This document shows, piece after piece, positions 1 to 8,522 of a stretch of 64,000 nt of DNA (position 1 is the first letter of the stretch; every line of letters starts with the position of its first letter). The stretch lies in contig NZ_JACCFE010000002.1 in assembly GCF_014256275.1 (NCBI RefSeq), positions 434,001-498,000 on the forward strand, given 5' to 3'. The stretch is from Rhodococcus sp. 4CII. Lineage in GTDB: Bacteria; Actinomycetota; Actinomycetes; Mycobacteriales; Mycobacteriaceae. The notes under the pieces were generated by a model. It was not told the origin of the DNA. It saw only the letters and a program-made list of their open reading frames with translations, and did not search any database. The position numbers and the translations under genes were made by a program.

Positions 1-1778
1 AAGATCTCGATCCGCCCGCTCGGGGTGGCGAGGGGGAACTTCACCGGGTCGGCACGGAAGTCGCCGAACAGGATCAGGTCGTCCTCGGTGCGCATCCGCA
101 CCTGCCCCTGCGTCCAGAATTCGTCGAACTCGGGGGCGGGACCACCATCGGCGCGGACGAAGTCGCGCCACTGCCCGTACAGGTGCGCGAGCCACTGCTC
201 GGACGAGCGTCCCTCGGTGAACTTCTCGCCGACGCCGAGTTTCGTCGCCACCGCGGCGAACGTGTCGTAGTCGTCCCGCGCGTCGGCGTACGGCCGCACC
301 GCGGCGTGCATGGCGACGAGCAGCGGGTCGTTGCGGGTGCAGCTGAGGTCGTCCCGCTCGAGTGAGGTGGTGGACGGGACGACGATGTCGGCGTGCCGGG
401 CCATCGGCGTCCAGTAGGGGTCGTGGACCACGATCGTGTCCGGCCGGGCCAGCGCCCGGCGCAGCCGGGGAATGTGCTGATGGTGGTGGAACGGGTTCCC
501 GCCCGCCCAGTACAACATCTTGATGTCCGGGTACGTCAGCCGCTGACCGTCGTAGTCGAACGACGCGCCCGGGTTCAACAGCATGTCCGAGACGGCGGCC
601 ACGGGAATGAAATCGCGGACGGGGTTCAAACCCTGCGGAAGCGTGGGCAACGGGTACGGGACGGGTGCGAGCCCGGGCTCGTTCATCGAGCCGTAGCCGT
701 GGCCGAAACCCCCTCCGGGAAGGCCGATCTGACCCAGCATCGCGGCGAGGGTGACCCCCATCCAGGGGGCCTGCTCGCCGTGTCGGACCCGCTGCAGCGA
801 CCAGGTGACGGTCACCATTGTCCGGCCCGACGCCATCCGCCGCGCGAGGGCCGCGAGTTCCGCGGCGGGGATCCCGGAGAGCCGTTCGGCCCATCCGGGG
901 GATTTCGGTACCCCGTCGGAGCGCCCGAGCAGGTAGTCCTCGAAGCGGTCGTAGCCGACGCAATGACTGTCCAGGAACGCCGTGTCGTGCAGGCCCTCCG
1001 TCGCGAGGACGTACGCGAGCGCGAGCATGACCGCGACGTCGGTGCCGGGCACCGGGGCGTGCCGTTCGGCGGCGCCGTGCATGTCGTCGTGCAGCGGACT
1101 GAACGACACGACCGAGCCGCCGCGGCGGCGGAGCGCGTCGAGCGCGTCGCGGGTGGGGTGGTCGCTGGTACCACCGTGGTTGACGCCGGTGTTCTTCAGC
1201 GGAACCCCACCGAAGCAGACCATGAGGTCGGTGTGCTCGGCGATGACCTTCCAGGACGTGGAGCGGGCAAACATCTTCCAGTGCGTGCCCACGACCCGGG
1301 GCATGATCACGCCCGTCGCACCCAGCGAGTAGCTGTGCACGGAACGGGTGTAGCCGCCGAGGGTGTTCAGGAACCGGTGAACCTGGCTCTGGGCGTGATG
1401 GAACCGCCCCGCACTGGCCCAGCCGTAGGAACCGCCGTAGATCGCGGCGTTGCCGTATGTGTCGACGACCCTGCGCAACTCGTCGGCGAGCCGCTGGGTC
1501 AGTTCCTCCCAGTCGACAGCCACGAACTCGTCGGAACCCCGGGAATCGGTCGGACCCGGACCGTGGTCGAGCCACCCGCGGCGCACCACCGGTCCGGTGA
1601 TCCGCGCCTTGGTGCGAACCGATCCGGCGATGTTGCCGAGCACCGGTGACGGATCGGCGTCACCGATATAGGGGTGCGCGGTGACGACCTCACCGTCGGC
1701 CACCTCGGCCTCGAACATCCCCCAGTGCGACATGTGCTGGTAGCGGGGCGCGGTGCGGGCCCCGTCGGCGTCACTCAT
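1..1778 (-). CDS. BisC/TorZ-type molybdopterin S-/N-oxide reductase (3' end outside window)
   Basis: Molybdenum bis-MGD enzyme of the biotin sulfoxide / TMAO / DMSO reductase family, which reduces S- or N-oxides. The frame is open from ATG at 1778 to the window edge: 592 codons of an expected roughly 750, so the C-terminal cofactor-binding part is missing. Seen in order: an N-terminal HWGMFEAEV segment, GGSYGWASAGRFHHAQ, a YSLGATGVIMPRVVG segment that should carry the Mo-ligand serine as in BisC, MLGQIGLPGGGFG, WAGGNPFHHHQ and ADIVVPSTTSLERDDL. No twin-arginine signal is seen, so it is probably cytoplasmic like BisC. It starts 15 bases after hemQ on the same strand and may be co-transcribed with the heme genes. 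Family is firm; substrate is unknown. Confidence 0.9.
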   Translation of the reverse strand, partial: MSDADGARTAPRYQHMSHWGMFEAEVADGEVVTAHPYIGDADPSPVLGNIAGSVRTKARITGPVVRRGWLDHGPGPTDSRGSDEFVAVDWEELTQRLADELRRVVDTYGNAAIYGGSYGWASAGRFHHAQSQVHRFLNTLGGYTRSVHSYSLGATGVIMPRVVGTHWKMFARSTSWKVIAEHTDLMVCFGGVPLKNTGVNHGGTSDHPTRDALDALRRRGGSVVSFSPLHDDMHGAAERHAPVPGTDVAVMLALAYVLATEGLHDTAFLDSHCVGYDRFEDYLLGRSDGVPKSPGWAERLSGIPAAELAALARRMASGRTMVTVTWSLQRVRHGEQAPWMGVTLAAMLGQIGLPGGGFGHGYGSMNEPGLAPVPYPLPTLPQGLNPVRDFIPVAAVSDMLLNPGASFDYDGQRLTYPDIKMLYWAGGNPFHHHQHIPRLRRALARPDTIVVHDPYWTPMARHADIVVPSTTSLERDDLSCTRNDPLLVAMHAAVRPYADARDDYDTFAAVATKLGVGEKFTEGRSSEQWLAHLYGQWRDFVRADGGPAPEFDEFWTQGQVRMRTEDDLILFGDFRADPVKFPLATPSGRIEI

Positions 1779-1793
1779 CGACGATGCGTCAGA

Positions 1794-2489
1794 TCACGGA
1801 AGCGCCGTGACCAGCTTCTCCACATCCACCCGCGGGCCGGTGAAGAACGGCACCTCCTCGCGGACGTGCAGCCGGGCCTCGGTGGCGCGCAGGTCACGCA
1901 TGAGGTCGACGATGCGGTACAACTCCGGTGCCTCGAACGCCAGGATCCACTCGTAGTCGCCGAGCGCGAATGCGGGCACGGTGTTGGCGCGCACGTCCTT
2001 GTAAGTGCGAGCCGCCATGCCGTGGTCGGCGAGCATCTTGCGGCGCTCGTCGTCGGGCAGCAGGTACCACTCGTAGGAGCGGACGAACGGGTACACGCAG
2101 ATGTAGTTGCCCGGATCCTCACCGGCCAGGAACGCCGGGATGTGGCTCTTGTTGAATTCGGCGGGGCGGTGGCACGCGACGTTGCTCCACACGGGCTTGC
2201 TCGCGCGCCCCAGGGCGGTGGTGCGACGGAAGTCCGCGTACGTGGCCTGGAGGGCTTCGATGCTCGCCGAGTGCGTCCAGATCATGAAGTCGGCGTCGGC
2301 GCGCAATCCGGCGACGTCGTAGAGCCCGCGAACGACGACACCCTTCTCGGCTCGGCCTTCGAAGAAGATCCGCGCCTCCTTGATGACGGCTTCCCGGTCG
2401 TCCCCGAGAACCCCGGGTTCCACCTGGAACACCGAGAACATGAGGTAGCGGATTTCAGAGTTCAATGCGTCGAAGTCGAGGCGTGCCAT
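1794..2489 (-). CDS. hemQ: coproheme decarboxylase HemQ (ChdC)
   Basis: Catalyses the last step of the coproporphyrin-dependent heme route, oxidative decarboxylation of coproheme to heme b. It is a 231-residue chlorite-dismutase-fold protein. The ATG at 2489 gives MARLDFDALNSEI, the usual actinobacterial N terminus; an in-frame extension to 2612 runs back into cgoX and is discarded. Visible signatures are YPFVRSYEWYLL, holding the tyrosine expected to take part in decarboxylation, and RRKMLADHG, holding the proximal heme histidine. It lies 4 bases after cgoX in the hemE-cgoX-hemQ operon, which supports the assignment over a true chlorite dismutase. Confidence 0.95.
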   Translation of the reverse strand: MARLDFDALNSEIRYLMFSVFQVEPGVLGDDREAVIKEARIFFEGRAEKGVVVRGLYDVAGLRADADFMIWTHSASIEALQATYADFRRTTALGRASKPVWSNVACHRPAEFNKSHIPAFLAGEDPGNYICVYPFVRSYEWYLLPDDERRKMLADHGMAARTYKDVRANTVPAFALGDYEWILAFEAPELYRIVDLMRDLRATEARLHVREEVPFFTGPRVDVEKLVTALP

Positions 2490-2493
2490 GGGT

Positions 2494-3855
2494 CTATCGT
2501 GCCACTCGCTCCGCGAGGCGTGTAGCCGCCGTCGTCGCAGCGGCCACGCAGGCGGGAACACCCACCCCGTGCAGCAGCGCCCCGGACACCTCCACACCGT
2601 CCAGACCTGCAACTTCCTGCTCGATCACCCACACCCGGTCGAGGTGGCCGGGACCGTACTGCGGCAGTCCGCCGTGCCAGCGCTGGACGTGGGCGGCGAC
2701 CGGCTCCGCGGACACCCCGGTGACGGTCGCGAGGTCGCGCCGGGCCGCGGCGATCAGGTCGTCGTCCGGTGCATCGACGACGGCGGCGTCGCCGAACCGG
2801 CCGAACGACGCCCGGACGAGGGTCACCTCACGCTGGGCGAGATGCGGCCACTTGCGGCTCGACAGGGTGAACGCCTTGGCGCCGAGCGACGCGTCGGTGG
2901 CCACGAGGATGCCGGAGTTCTGTGGAATGTCGGCGCCGGTCGGCAGTGCCAGCGCGACGACCGCCGACGAGGCCAGCGGGATGTCCGCGGCCGCGGCCGC
3001 CGCGCGGGGTGCGACGCCGGCGAGCAGTGCGGCGAGTTGTGGGGCCGGCACGGCGAGCACGAGTCCGTCCACCCGGCCGAGCGGATCCGCACACCAGCCT
3101 TCGCCGTCCCGTGCGAGTGCCCGGACACGTTCGTGCACGATCTGCGCGGACGCGGCTTCCGCCAGTGCGCGCAGCAGAACGCCGTAGCCGCCGCGCAGGG
3201 CGCCGAACACCGGACCGGGGGTGGGTGTGGGGAGGGCGTCGGCCACCGCCGCGGACAGACTGGTGGCACCGCGGTCGAGGGCCGCGGCGAGCGTGGGCAC
3301 TGCGGCGCGGACGCCGATGGTGTCGGCGAGACCCGAATACACCCCGCCGAGAAGCGGATCCACCGACCTCCGGACCACCTGCGGGCCGAACCGCTCACCG
3401 ACGAGCGCTCCCACCGTGGTGTCGGCGCCCGGAGTCCAGTCGAGCGGGACCGCCCCCTCCCCCGCCACGCGGGCCAGCGTCGGACCGTCGACGAGACCGC
3501 GCAGGCTGTCCGCGTCTGCGGGTATCCCCATCAGCGTGTTCGACGGCAGCGGGTGCAGTGCGTCCTCGGACCAGATGAGGGGGCGCAGACCCGCCGGGTG
3601 CACCAACTGGTCGGCGAGGCCGAGTTCGGCGAGCAGCGCCGGCAGTTCCGGCCGCCGCGCGATGAACGCCTCCGCGCCCACGTCGACCGGTTCGCCCGCC
3701 AGCTCCACGGTGCGCAGCTTGCCGCCGAGCCGCTCCGCACCGTCGGCGACGGTGATCCGCGCGCCGGCGCCGAGCCGCTGCCGCAGCCGGTACGCGGCAA
3801 CCAGCCCGGAAATACCGCCGCCGACGACGAGCACGTTCGGCGACGACGCGGTCAC
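2494..3855 (-). CDS. cgoX: coproporphyrinogen III oxidase CgoX (HemY/HemG-like FAD protein)
   Basis: FAD-dependent oxidase of the protoporphyrinogen/coproporphyrinogen oxidase family (older name hemY or hemG), 453 residues. The N-terminal dinucleotide-binding motif VVGGGISGLVAAYRL is clear, followed by GAERLGGKLRTVEL. Because hemQ follows directly, the substrate is inferred to be coproporphyrinogen III rather than protoporphyrinogen IX, as known for Gram-positive bacteria with the coproporphyrin route. The GTG start at 3855 overlaps the hemE stop by 4 bases (GTGA), so translation is probably coupled. Confidence 0.93.
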   Translation of the reverse strand: MTASSPNVLVVGGGISGLVAAYRLRQRLGAGARITVADGAERLGGKLRTVELAGEPVDVGAEAFIARRPELPALLAELGLADQLVHPAGLRPLIWSEDALHPLPSNTLMGIPADADSLRGLVDGPTLARVAGEGAVPLDWTPGADTTVGALVGERFGPQVVRRSVDPLLGGVYSGLADTIGVRAAVPTLAAALDRGATSLSAAVADALPTPTPGPVFGALRGGYGVLLRALAEAASAQIVHERVRALARDGEGWCADPLGRVDGLVLAVPAPQLAALLAGVAPRAAAAAADIPLASSAVVALALPTGADIPQNSGILVATDASLGAKAFTLSSRKWPHLAQREVTLVRASFGRFGDAAVVDAPDDDLIAAARRDLATVTGVSAEPVAAHVQRWHGGLPQYGPGHLDRVWVIEQEVAGLDGVEVSGALLHGVGVPACVAAATTAATRLAERVAR

Positions 3856-4919
3856 AGCGAATGCACCAGCTCGACCAGGGCGGTCAGCGCGCCCGGGTCT
3901 GTGTCGGGGAGAACGCCGTGCCCGAGGTTGAAGATGTGCCCGATGGCGCCGGCGGCGAGCGCGGCGTCGGCCTCCGCGGTGATGCGGCGGACCTGCTTCT
4001 CCACGGCCGCGGGACCGGCGAACAACACGGCCGGGTCGAGGTTGCCCTGGAGCGCCTTGCCGGGCCCGACGCGGCGCGCGGCCACGTCCAGCGGGATCCG
4101 CCAGTCGACGCCGACCACGTCGGCTCCCGCCTCGCCCATGGCGCCGAGCAGTTCACCGGTGCCGACGCCGAAGTGGATGCGTGGCACCTTCGCGCTCTCC
4201 ACCTCCGCGAACACCCGCTCGGAGTGGGGCAGGACGAATTCCCGGTACTCGGCGAGGGACAGCGCGCCCGCCCACGAGTCGAACAGCTGGACCGCGTCCA
4301 CGCCCGCGCGCAACTGGGCCTGCAGGAACGTGATGGTGGTGTCGGCGAGGGTCCCGAGCAGCGCATGCCACGTCTTGGGGTCGGAGTGCATGAGCGCCTT
4401 CGTGCGCTCGTGGTTGCGGCTGGGCCCGCCCTCGACGAGGTAGGAGGCGAGGGTGAACGGAGCTCCGGCGAACCCGATCAGCGGCGTCGACCCGAGTTCG
4501 GCGGTGAGCAGTTGTACGGCCTGCGCGACGGCGCCGACCTCCTCGGGCACCAGCCGCGGCAGCGCGGCGACGTCGGCGATCGACCGAACCGGGTTCGCGA
4601 CGACGGGACCGGTGCCTGCCACGATGTCGAGGTCGATGCCCGCGGCCTTCAGCGGCACGACGATGTCGGAGAACAGGATCGCCGCGTCGACGCCGTGCCT
4701 GCGCACCGGCTGCATGGTGATTTCGCAGACGAGTGCCGGGTCGAAGCACGATTCGAGCATGCCGATGCCCGACCGGATCTCGCGGTACTCGGGCAGCGAG
4801 CGGCCCGCCTGCCGCATAAACCACACCGGGCGATGGCGCGGAGCGCGGCCCGCGGCGGCCGCCAGAAGGGGTGCGTCGGTGAGCACCCGCCTCGACGCGT
4901 ACGTCGCCCGCTCACTCAT
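3852..4919 (-). CDS. hemE: uroporphyrinogen III decarboxylase HemE
   Basis: Decarboxylates the four acetate side chains of uroporphyrinogen III to give coproporphyrinogen III. The protein has 355 residues from ATG 4919, the usual family length. The signature WFMRQAGRSLPEYREI near residue 30 is the family active-site motif, and FNLGHGVLPDTDP near the C terminus is the second conserved block. An upstream in-frame ATG at 4949 would add ten residues and cannot be excluded. It is the first gene of the heme operon and is divergent from the DUF3000 gene at 5081. Confidence 0.95.
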   Translation of the reverse strand: MSERATYASRRVLTDAPLLAAAAGRAPRHRPVWFMRQAGRSLPEYREIRSGIGMLESCFDPALVCEITMQPVRRHGVDAAILFSDIVVPLKAAGIDLDIVAGTGPVVANPVRSIADVAALPRLVPEEVGAVAQAVQLLTAELGSTPLIGFAGAPFTLASYLVEGGPSRNHERTKALMHSDPKTWHALLGTLADTTITFLQAQLRAGVDAVQLFDSWAGALSLAEYREFVLPHSERVFAEVESAKVPRIHFGVGTGELLGAMGEAGADVVGVDWRIPLDVAARRVGPGKALQGNLDPAVLFAGPAAVEKQVRRITAEADAALAAGAIGHIFNLGHGVLPDTDPGALTALVELVHSL

Positions 4920-5080
4920 GCCTGCATTGGTGCTTTCCAACCCGCTCATCGGTCCTCGCGCTCTCTGCCTGCTCGAATTTCGGCAGCTCTCATGCTGCCA
5001 TGCCGGGACTCCGCCGCCGATCGGCCCTGCTCGGCGCGCCTCCGACGAGATGCGTGGGCGCGGGTCTAACGTCCCGAGCT

Positions 5081-5674
5081 GTGACGACATCGGGATCGCC
5101 CGCCGAACCGGCCGAGTTCCGCGCCGCCGTCGAAGCGATGAATTCTGCGCAGGTGCGCGCAGACATCGAACTGGGACCCATCCGGCCTCCGCAGCGGCTC
5201 GCACCGTTCAGCTACGCCGTCGGCGCAGAGGTCGTGCACGAGGACACCGGGGTCGTCGCCGAACAGAGCGAGGGTGATGCGTTCGGCAGATTGATTCTCC
5301 TGTTCGACCCGGAGGGCGACGAGGCCTGGAACGGCACGATGCGGCTGGTCGCCTACATTCAGGCCGACCTCGACGCCGCCGTCGCGTCCGACCCGCTCCT
5401 TCCCGAGGTGGCGTGGAGCTGGCTCGTCGACGCACTCGAATCGCGGCACGAACCCCTCAACGCACTCGGCGGCACCGTGACCGCGACGACGTCGGTGCGC
5501 TACGGCGACATCGCCGGGCCGCCCCACGCGCATCAGCTGGAACTGCGCGCGTCGTGGACGGCGACGTCGGTCGAGTTGGCAGCGCACGTCGAGGCGTTCT
5601 GCGAGGTGCTCGCGTATGCGGCCGGTCTGCCGCCCGCCGGGGTGTCGCAGTTGCGCACACTGGGCGGGAAGTAG
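5081..5674 (+). CDS. DUF3000 family protein
   Basis: Conserved actinobacterial protein of unknown function, 197 residues from GTG 5081 (VTTSGSPAEPAEF). It is soluble, with no signal peptide or membrane segment. Conserved-looking blocks are LAPFSYAVGAEV, RLILLFDPEGDEAWNGTMR and LPEVAWSWLVDAL. From memory, mycobacteria keep this gene between hemE and rnd; here the esterase/WS-DGAT pair has been placed between it and rnd. It converges with the esterase gene, with only one base between the two stop codons. The molecular role is not known. Confidence 0.85.
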   Translation: MTTSGSPAEPAEFRAAVEAMNSAQVRADIELGPIRPPQRLAPFSYAVGAEVVHEDTGVVAEQSEGDAFGRLILLFDPEGDEAWNGTMRLVAYIQADLDAAVASDPLLPEVAWSWLVDALESRHEPLNALGGTVTATTSVRYGDIAGPPHAHQLELRASWTATSVELAAHVEAFCEVLAYAAGLPPAGVSQLRTLGGK

Positions 5675-5675
5675 T

Positions 5676-6926
5676 TCAGGCCGATTCCGTGCCCGCCGCC
5701 GGAACGCCGGTCGTGGCGCTGCGCGACCATTCCAGGAACCGGCCGACGGCCTGCGTCACCGAGATGCTGCGGATCGAGGGGAACACGTCGAACGCGTGCT
5801 GCGCCCCCTTCAGCTCCGCGTAGGCCACCGGGTTCCCGGACACGTCGCGGAGCCGGTCGACGAAGATCCGCGCCTCGGCGACGGGAATGAGCGAATCGCT
5901 GGTGCCGTGGATCACGAAGAACGGCGGGGCGTCGGCCCGCAGATGCGCGAGCGGGGACGCGGCCCGGTAGTCGTCGGGGAACGTCGCCTGTTTGCCGAGG
6001 ACCATCGGCATGAGACCGGAGTGCACGCGTTGCAGGACCGCCTTGATGCCGGTGTCGCCGGCGATGTCGTAGACGCCGTAGTACGGAACGCACGCCTGCA
6101 CCGACGTGTCGACGTCCTCGAACCCCGGCTGGAAACGGCGGTCGTTCGCGGTGAGACCGACCATGGCGGCGAGGTGACCGCCCGCCGAGCCACCGGTGAC
6201 GGCGACGAAGTCGGGGTTGCCGCCGTACTCCTCGACGTTCTCTCGGAGCCAGGCCAGGGCCTGCTTGATCGCGATCAGATGTTCCGGCCACTTCGCCTTC
6301 GGCGACAGCGGATAGTTGATGGCCGCGCACACCCATCCGCGTGAGGCCATCTCGAGCATGAGCGGCAGACCCTGCTGATCCTTGTTCCCGATCACCCATC
6401 CCCCGCCGTGGATCTGCAGCAGGACCGGGCTCTTCGACGGCAGATCCTTCCGGTGGTAGATGTCGAGCCGGGCCCGGCGTCCGCCCGGCCCGTACGCGAG
6501 GTTGCGGACCCGGGTGACCGTCTCGTTCCGCATCCGGAACGGGTTGAGGAGTTGCCGCCAGACCGGTCGGCCCGGGCGTTCGATGGCCTTGTCGCGGTCG
6601 GTGTAGTTCTCGCCGAGCGCCTCGACGAGTGCGGATTCGGCCTCCTCGCCCGCGCCTCGGCCGGCGGCGACGACCACGGCGAGCCCGGCGGCCGAGGCCG
6701 CGGCCAGGGCGAGCCCGACCCGGTCGCTTCGCGTGCGCGCTCCTCGACGGGCGGTGTGCTGAACGACGTCGGCGGCGGTCACGGTGAGAAGGTGCGGTGC
6801 GAGTTCGGTCGTGAGCCATCCCGAGAAGAAGGCGACCACCGACGTGGGCGCACCGGGCAGGGGACGCAGGGCGTTGGCGGCGAGTGCGGCGCCGACCGCC
6901 TGCCGGAGAGCGAAGCCTCGGGTCAT
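5676..6926 (-). CDS. alpha/beta hydrolase, HSL-type esterase/lipase
   Basis: Serine esterase of the hormone-sensitive-lipase family, 416 residues from ATG 6926; an in-frame ATG six codons upstream lies inside the operator and is less likely. The oxyanion-hole motif QIHGGGWVIGNKD, the nucleophile elbow VTGGSAGGHLAAM, an acid in HGTSDSLIPV and the histidine in GAQHAFDVF form a complete catalytic set. The N-terminal 110 residues contain hydrophobic stretches (LALAAASAAGLAVVVAAG), so it may be membrane-associated. It is divergent from the WS/DGAT gene, and a KstR-type palindrome lies 10 bases upstream. A role in acylglycerol or steroid-ester turnover is inferred from that context. Confidence 0.9.
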   Translation of the reverse strand: MTRGFALRQAVGAALAANALRPLPGAPTSVVAFFSGWLTTELAPHLLTVTAADVVQHTARRGARTRSDRVGLALAAASAAGLAVVVAAGRGAGEEAESALVEALGENYTDRDKAIERPGRPVWRQLLNPFRMRNETVTRVRNLAYGPGGRRARLDIYHRKDLPSKSPVLLQIHGGGWVIGNKDQQGLPLMLEMASRGWVCAAINYPLSPKAKWPEHLIAIKQALAWLRENVEEYGGNPDFVAVTGGSAGGHLAAMVGLTANDRRFQPGFEDVDTSVQACVPYYGVYDIAGDTGIKAVLQRVHSGLMPMVLGKQATFPDDYRAASPLAHLRADAPPFFVIHGTSDSLIPVAEARIFVDRLRDVSGNPVAYAELKGAQHAFDVFPSIRSISVTQAVGRFLEWSRSATTGVPAAGTESA

Positions 6927-6935
6927 GTCCCCACC

Positions 6936-6951
6936 GTAGAACATGTTCTAC
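6936..6951. promoter_or_regulatory. KstR-type operator, esterase side
   Basis: Perfect 16-base palindrome GTAGAACATGTTCTAC. Its core matches the published KstR consensus TNNAACNNGTTNNA at every fixed position. KstR is the TetR-family repressor of sterol and lipid catabolism in mycobacteria and rhodococci. It sits just upstream of the esterase ATG at 6926. Confidence 0.75.
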
Positions 6952-7050
6952 TCGTCGCCCGGGCCACCCCTACTGCGCGCGGGATCGAGAACCGGACGGT
7001 CGGCGCAGCCATCGCGCCGACCTCGCACTTCGGCAACGAGATGGACCACC

Positions 7051-7070
7051 TACTAGAACGTGTTCTAGTA
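7051..7070. promoter_or_regulatory. KstR-type operator overlapping a probable leaderless promoter of the WS/DGAT gene
   Basis: Inverted repeat with 9-base arms (TACTAGAAC / GTTCTAGTA) around a central GT. The core at 7054-7067 matches TNNAACNNGTTNNA. The hexamer TAGTAT (7066-7071) is placed as a -10 element with the ATG at 7078 at the expected transcription start, and no ribosome-binding site fits between them. A leaderless mRNA repressed by an operator covering the -10 is inferred. Confidence 0.72.
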
Positions 7071-7077
7071 TCTGACC

Positions 7078-8511
7078 ATGCAGCGACTCAGTGGTCTCGA
7101 CGCGTCCTTCCTCTATCTCGAAACGTCGACGCAGCTCCTCCACGTCTGCGGGGTAATCCGTCTCGACGTCTCGACGGTTCCGGGCGGATACACGTTCGCC
7201 GGACTCAAGGCCGAGCTCGACGCGCGCACCGAGTCGATTCCGGCGTTCCGGCGCAAGCTGCAGGACTCCCGGTTCAACCTCGACCACCCGGTGTGGGTGG
7301 AGGACACCGACTTCGACATCGACCGGCACTGCCATCGCGTCGCCCTACCCGCACCCGGCGGTCGCGACGAGCTGGCCGAGCTGTGCGGCGACATCGCCGG
7401 ACTCCCCCTCGACCGTGCCCGGCCGCTGTGGGAGATGTGGGTGATCGAGGGTCTCGCGGACGGTGCCGTGGCCGTGATGTCGAAGATGCACCACGCCGGG
7501 GTCGACGGCATCACCGGCGCGAACATGATGGCCCAGCTGTGCGGTCTCGCGGCGGACGCACCCCGCCCCGGCCGCGACGAATCCGCCGAGAGCGCGGGGC
7601 AGGCGAGCACCCTGGACATCGCCGTTGGCGGGCTGCTCGCGGTCGCGTCCCGGCCCGCGAAGCTGCTGAGAATCGTCCCGCAGAGCCTGACGCTGCTGCC
7701 CCGGTGGATCGGCCGGGCCCGTCGGGGCGAGGCGATGCCCGCGCCGTTCACCGCTCCACGCACCTCCTTGAACGGCACGTTGACCAGTCACCGCAATCTC
7801 GCGTTCACCCAGCTCGACCTCGAGAAGGTCAAGACCGTGAAGAACGCGTTCGACGTCAAGGTCAACGACGTGGTCCTCGCCCTGTGCTCGGGGGCGCTGC
7901 GGAAGTACCTGCAGAACCGCCGGGAGTTGCCCGACAAGTCGCTGGTCGCCATCGTCCCCGTCTCCGTCCACGGCAAGTCGGACCGGCCCGGCACCAACCA
8001 GGTGTCCGGGATGTTCACCCAGCTCGGCACCCAGATCGAGGACCCTGCCGAACGACTGCTGGCCATCGGGGAGCACAACTCGACGTCCAAGGAACACAAC
8101 GAGACGCTCGGCGCGAGTCTGCTGCAGGACTGGTCCCAGTTCGCCGGCCAGGCCGTGTTCGGCACCGCCATGCGCCTCTACTCGACCCTCGGCCTGGCCG
8201 ACCGGCATCCGGTGGTCCACAACCTGGTGATCTCCAACGTGCCGGGACCCACCGTTCCGCTGTATTTCCTGGGCGCGTTGATCACGGCGATGTATCCACT
8301 GGGTCCGATCTTCCACGGCGCCGGGCTCAACGTGACGGTGATGTCGCTGAACGGTCAGCTCGACGTGGGCCTGATGAGTTGCCCGGAGCTCGCAACCCCA
8401 CCTGTGGGACCTCGTCGACGCCTTTCCCGAGGCGTTGGACGAACTCGTCGAGGCCGCGGCGGCCCGGTCGTGAACCCGCCGGTGCGCTGCGGGAATCCTG
8501 AAGCGACGTAG
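7078..8511 (+). CDS. wax ester synthase / diacylglycerol acyltransferase (WS/DGAT), 3' frameshift
   Basis: Acyl-CoA-dependent O-acyltransferase that makes triacylglycerol or wax esters. N terminus QRLSGLDASFLYLET, catalytic KMHHAGVDGITG (HHxxxDG), and the C-terminal family block NLVISNVPGP are all present. The frame is normal up to about base 8394 (LDVGLMSCPELA), then gives an unrelated Arg/Pro-rich tail. Removing one A at 8394-8395 restores an in-frame family-like end, PHLWDLVDAFPEALDELVEA, stopping at 8473 (464 residues). So this is either a sequencing or assembly error or a recent 1-base insertion. The catalytic part is intact either way. Regulation by a KstR-type operator is likely. Confidence 0.9.
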   Translation: MQRLSGLDASFLYLETSTQLLHVCGVIRLDVSTVPGGYTFAGLKAELDARTESIPAFRRKLQDSRFNLDHPVWVEDTDFDIDRHCHRVALPAPGGRDELAELCGDIAGLPLDRARPLWEMWVIEGLADGAVAVMSKMHHAGVDGITGANMMAQLCGLAADAPRPGRDESAESAGQASTLDIAVGGLLAVASRPAKLLRIVPQSLTLLPRWIGRARRGEAMPAPFTAPRTSLNGTLTSHRNLAFTQLDLEKVKTVKNAFDVKVNDVVLALCSGALRKYLQNRRELPDKSLVAIVPVSVHGKSDRPGTNQVSGMFTQLGTQIEDPAERLLAIGEHNSTSKEHNETLGASLLQDWSQFAGQAVFGTAMRLYSTLGLADRHPVVHNLVISNVPGPTVPLYFLGALITAMYPLGPIFHGAGLNVTVMSLNGQLDVGLMSCPELATPPVGPRRRLSRGVGRTRRGRGGPVVNPPVRCGNPEAT

Positions 8512-8522
8512 AGTCAGCTGTC

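Noticed and set aside
393..1649. Plus-strand open frame of about 418 codons
   Set aside because: Shadow of the BisC-type gene, whose minus-strand frame is open and motif-rich from 1778 to the window edge.
6936..6951. LexA/SOS box
   Set aside because: The spacing is GAAC-N2-GTTC, whereas actinobacterial SOS boxes have GAAC-N4-GTTC; the KstR consensus fits fully.
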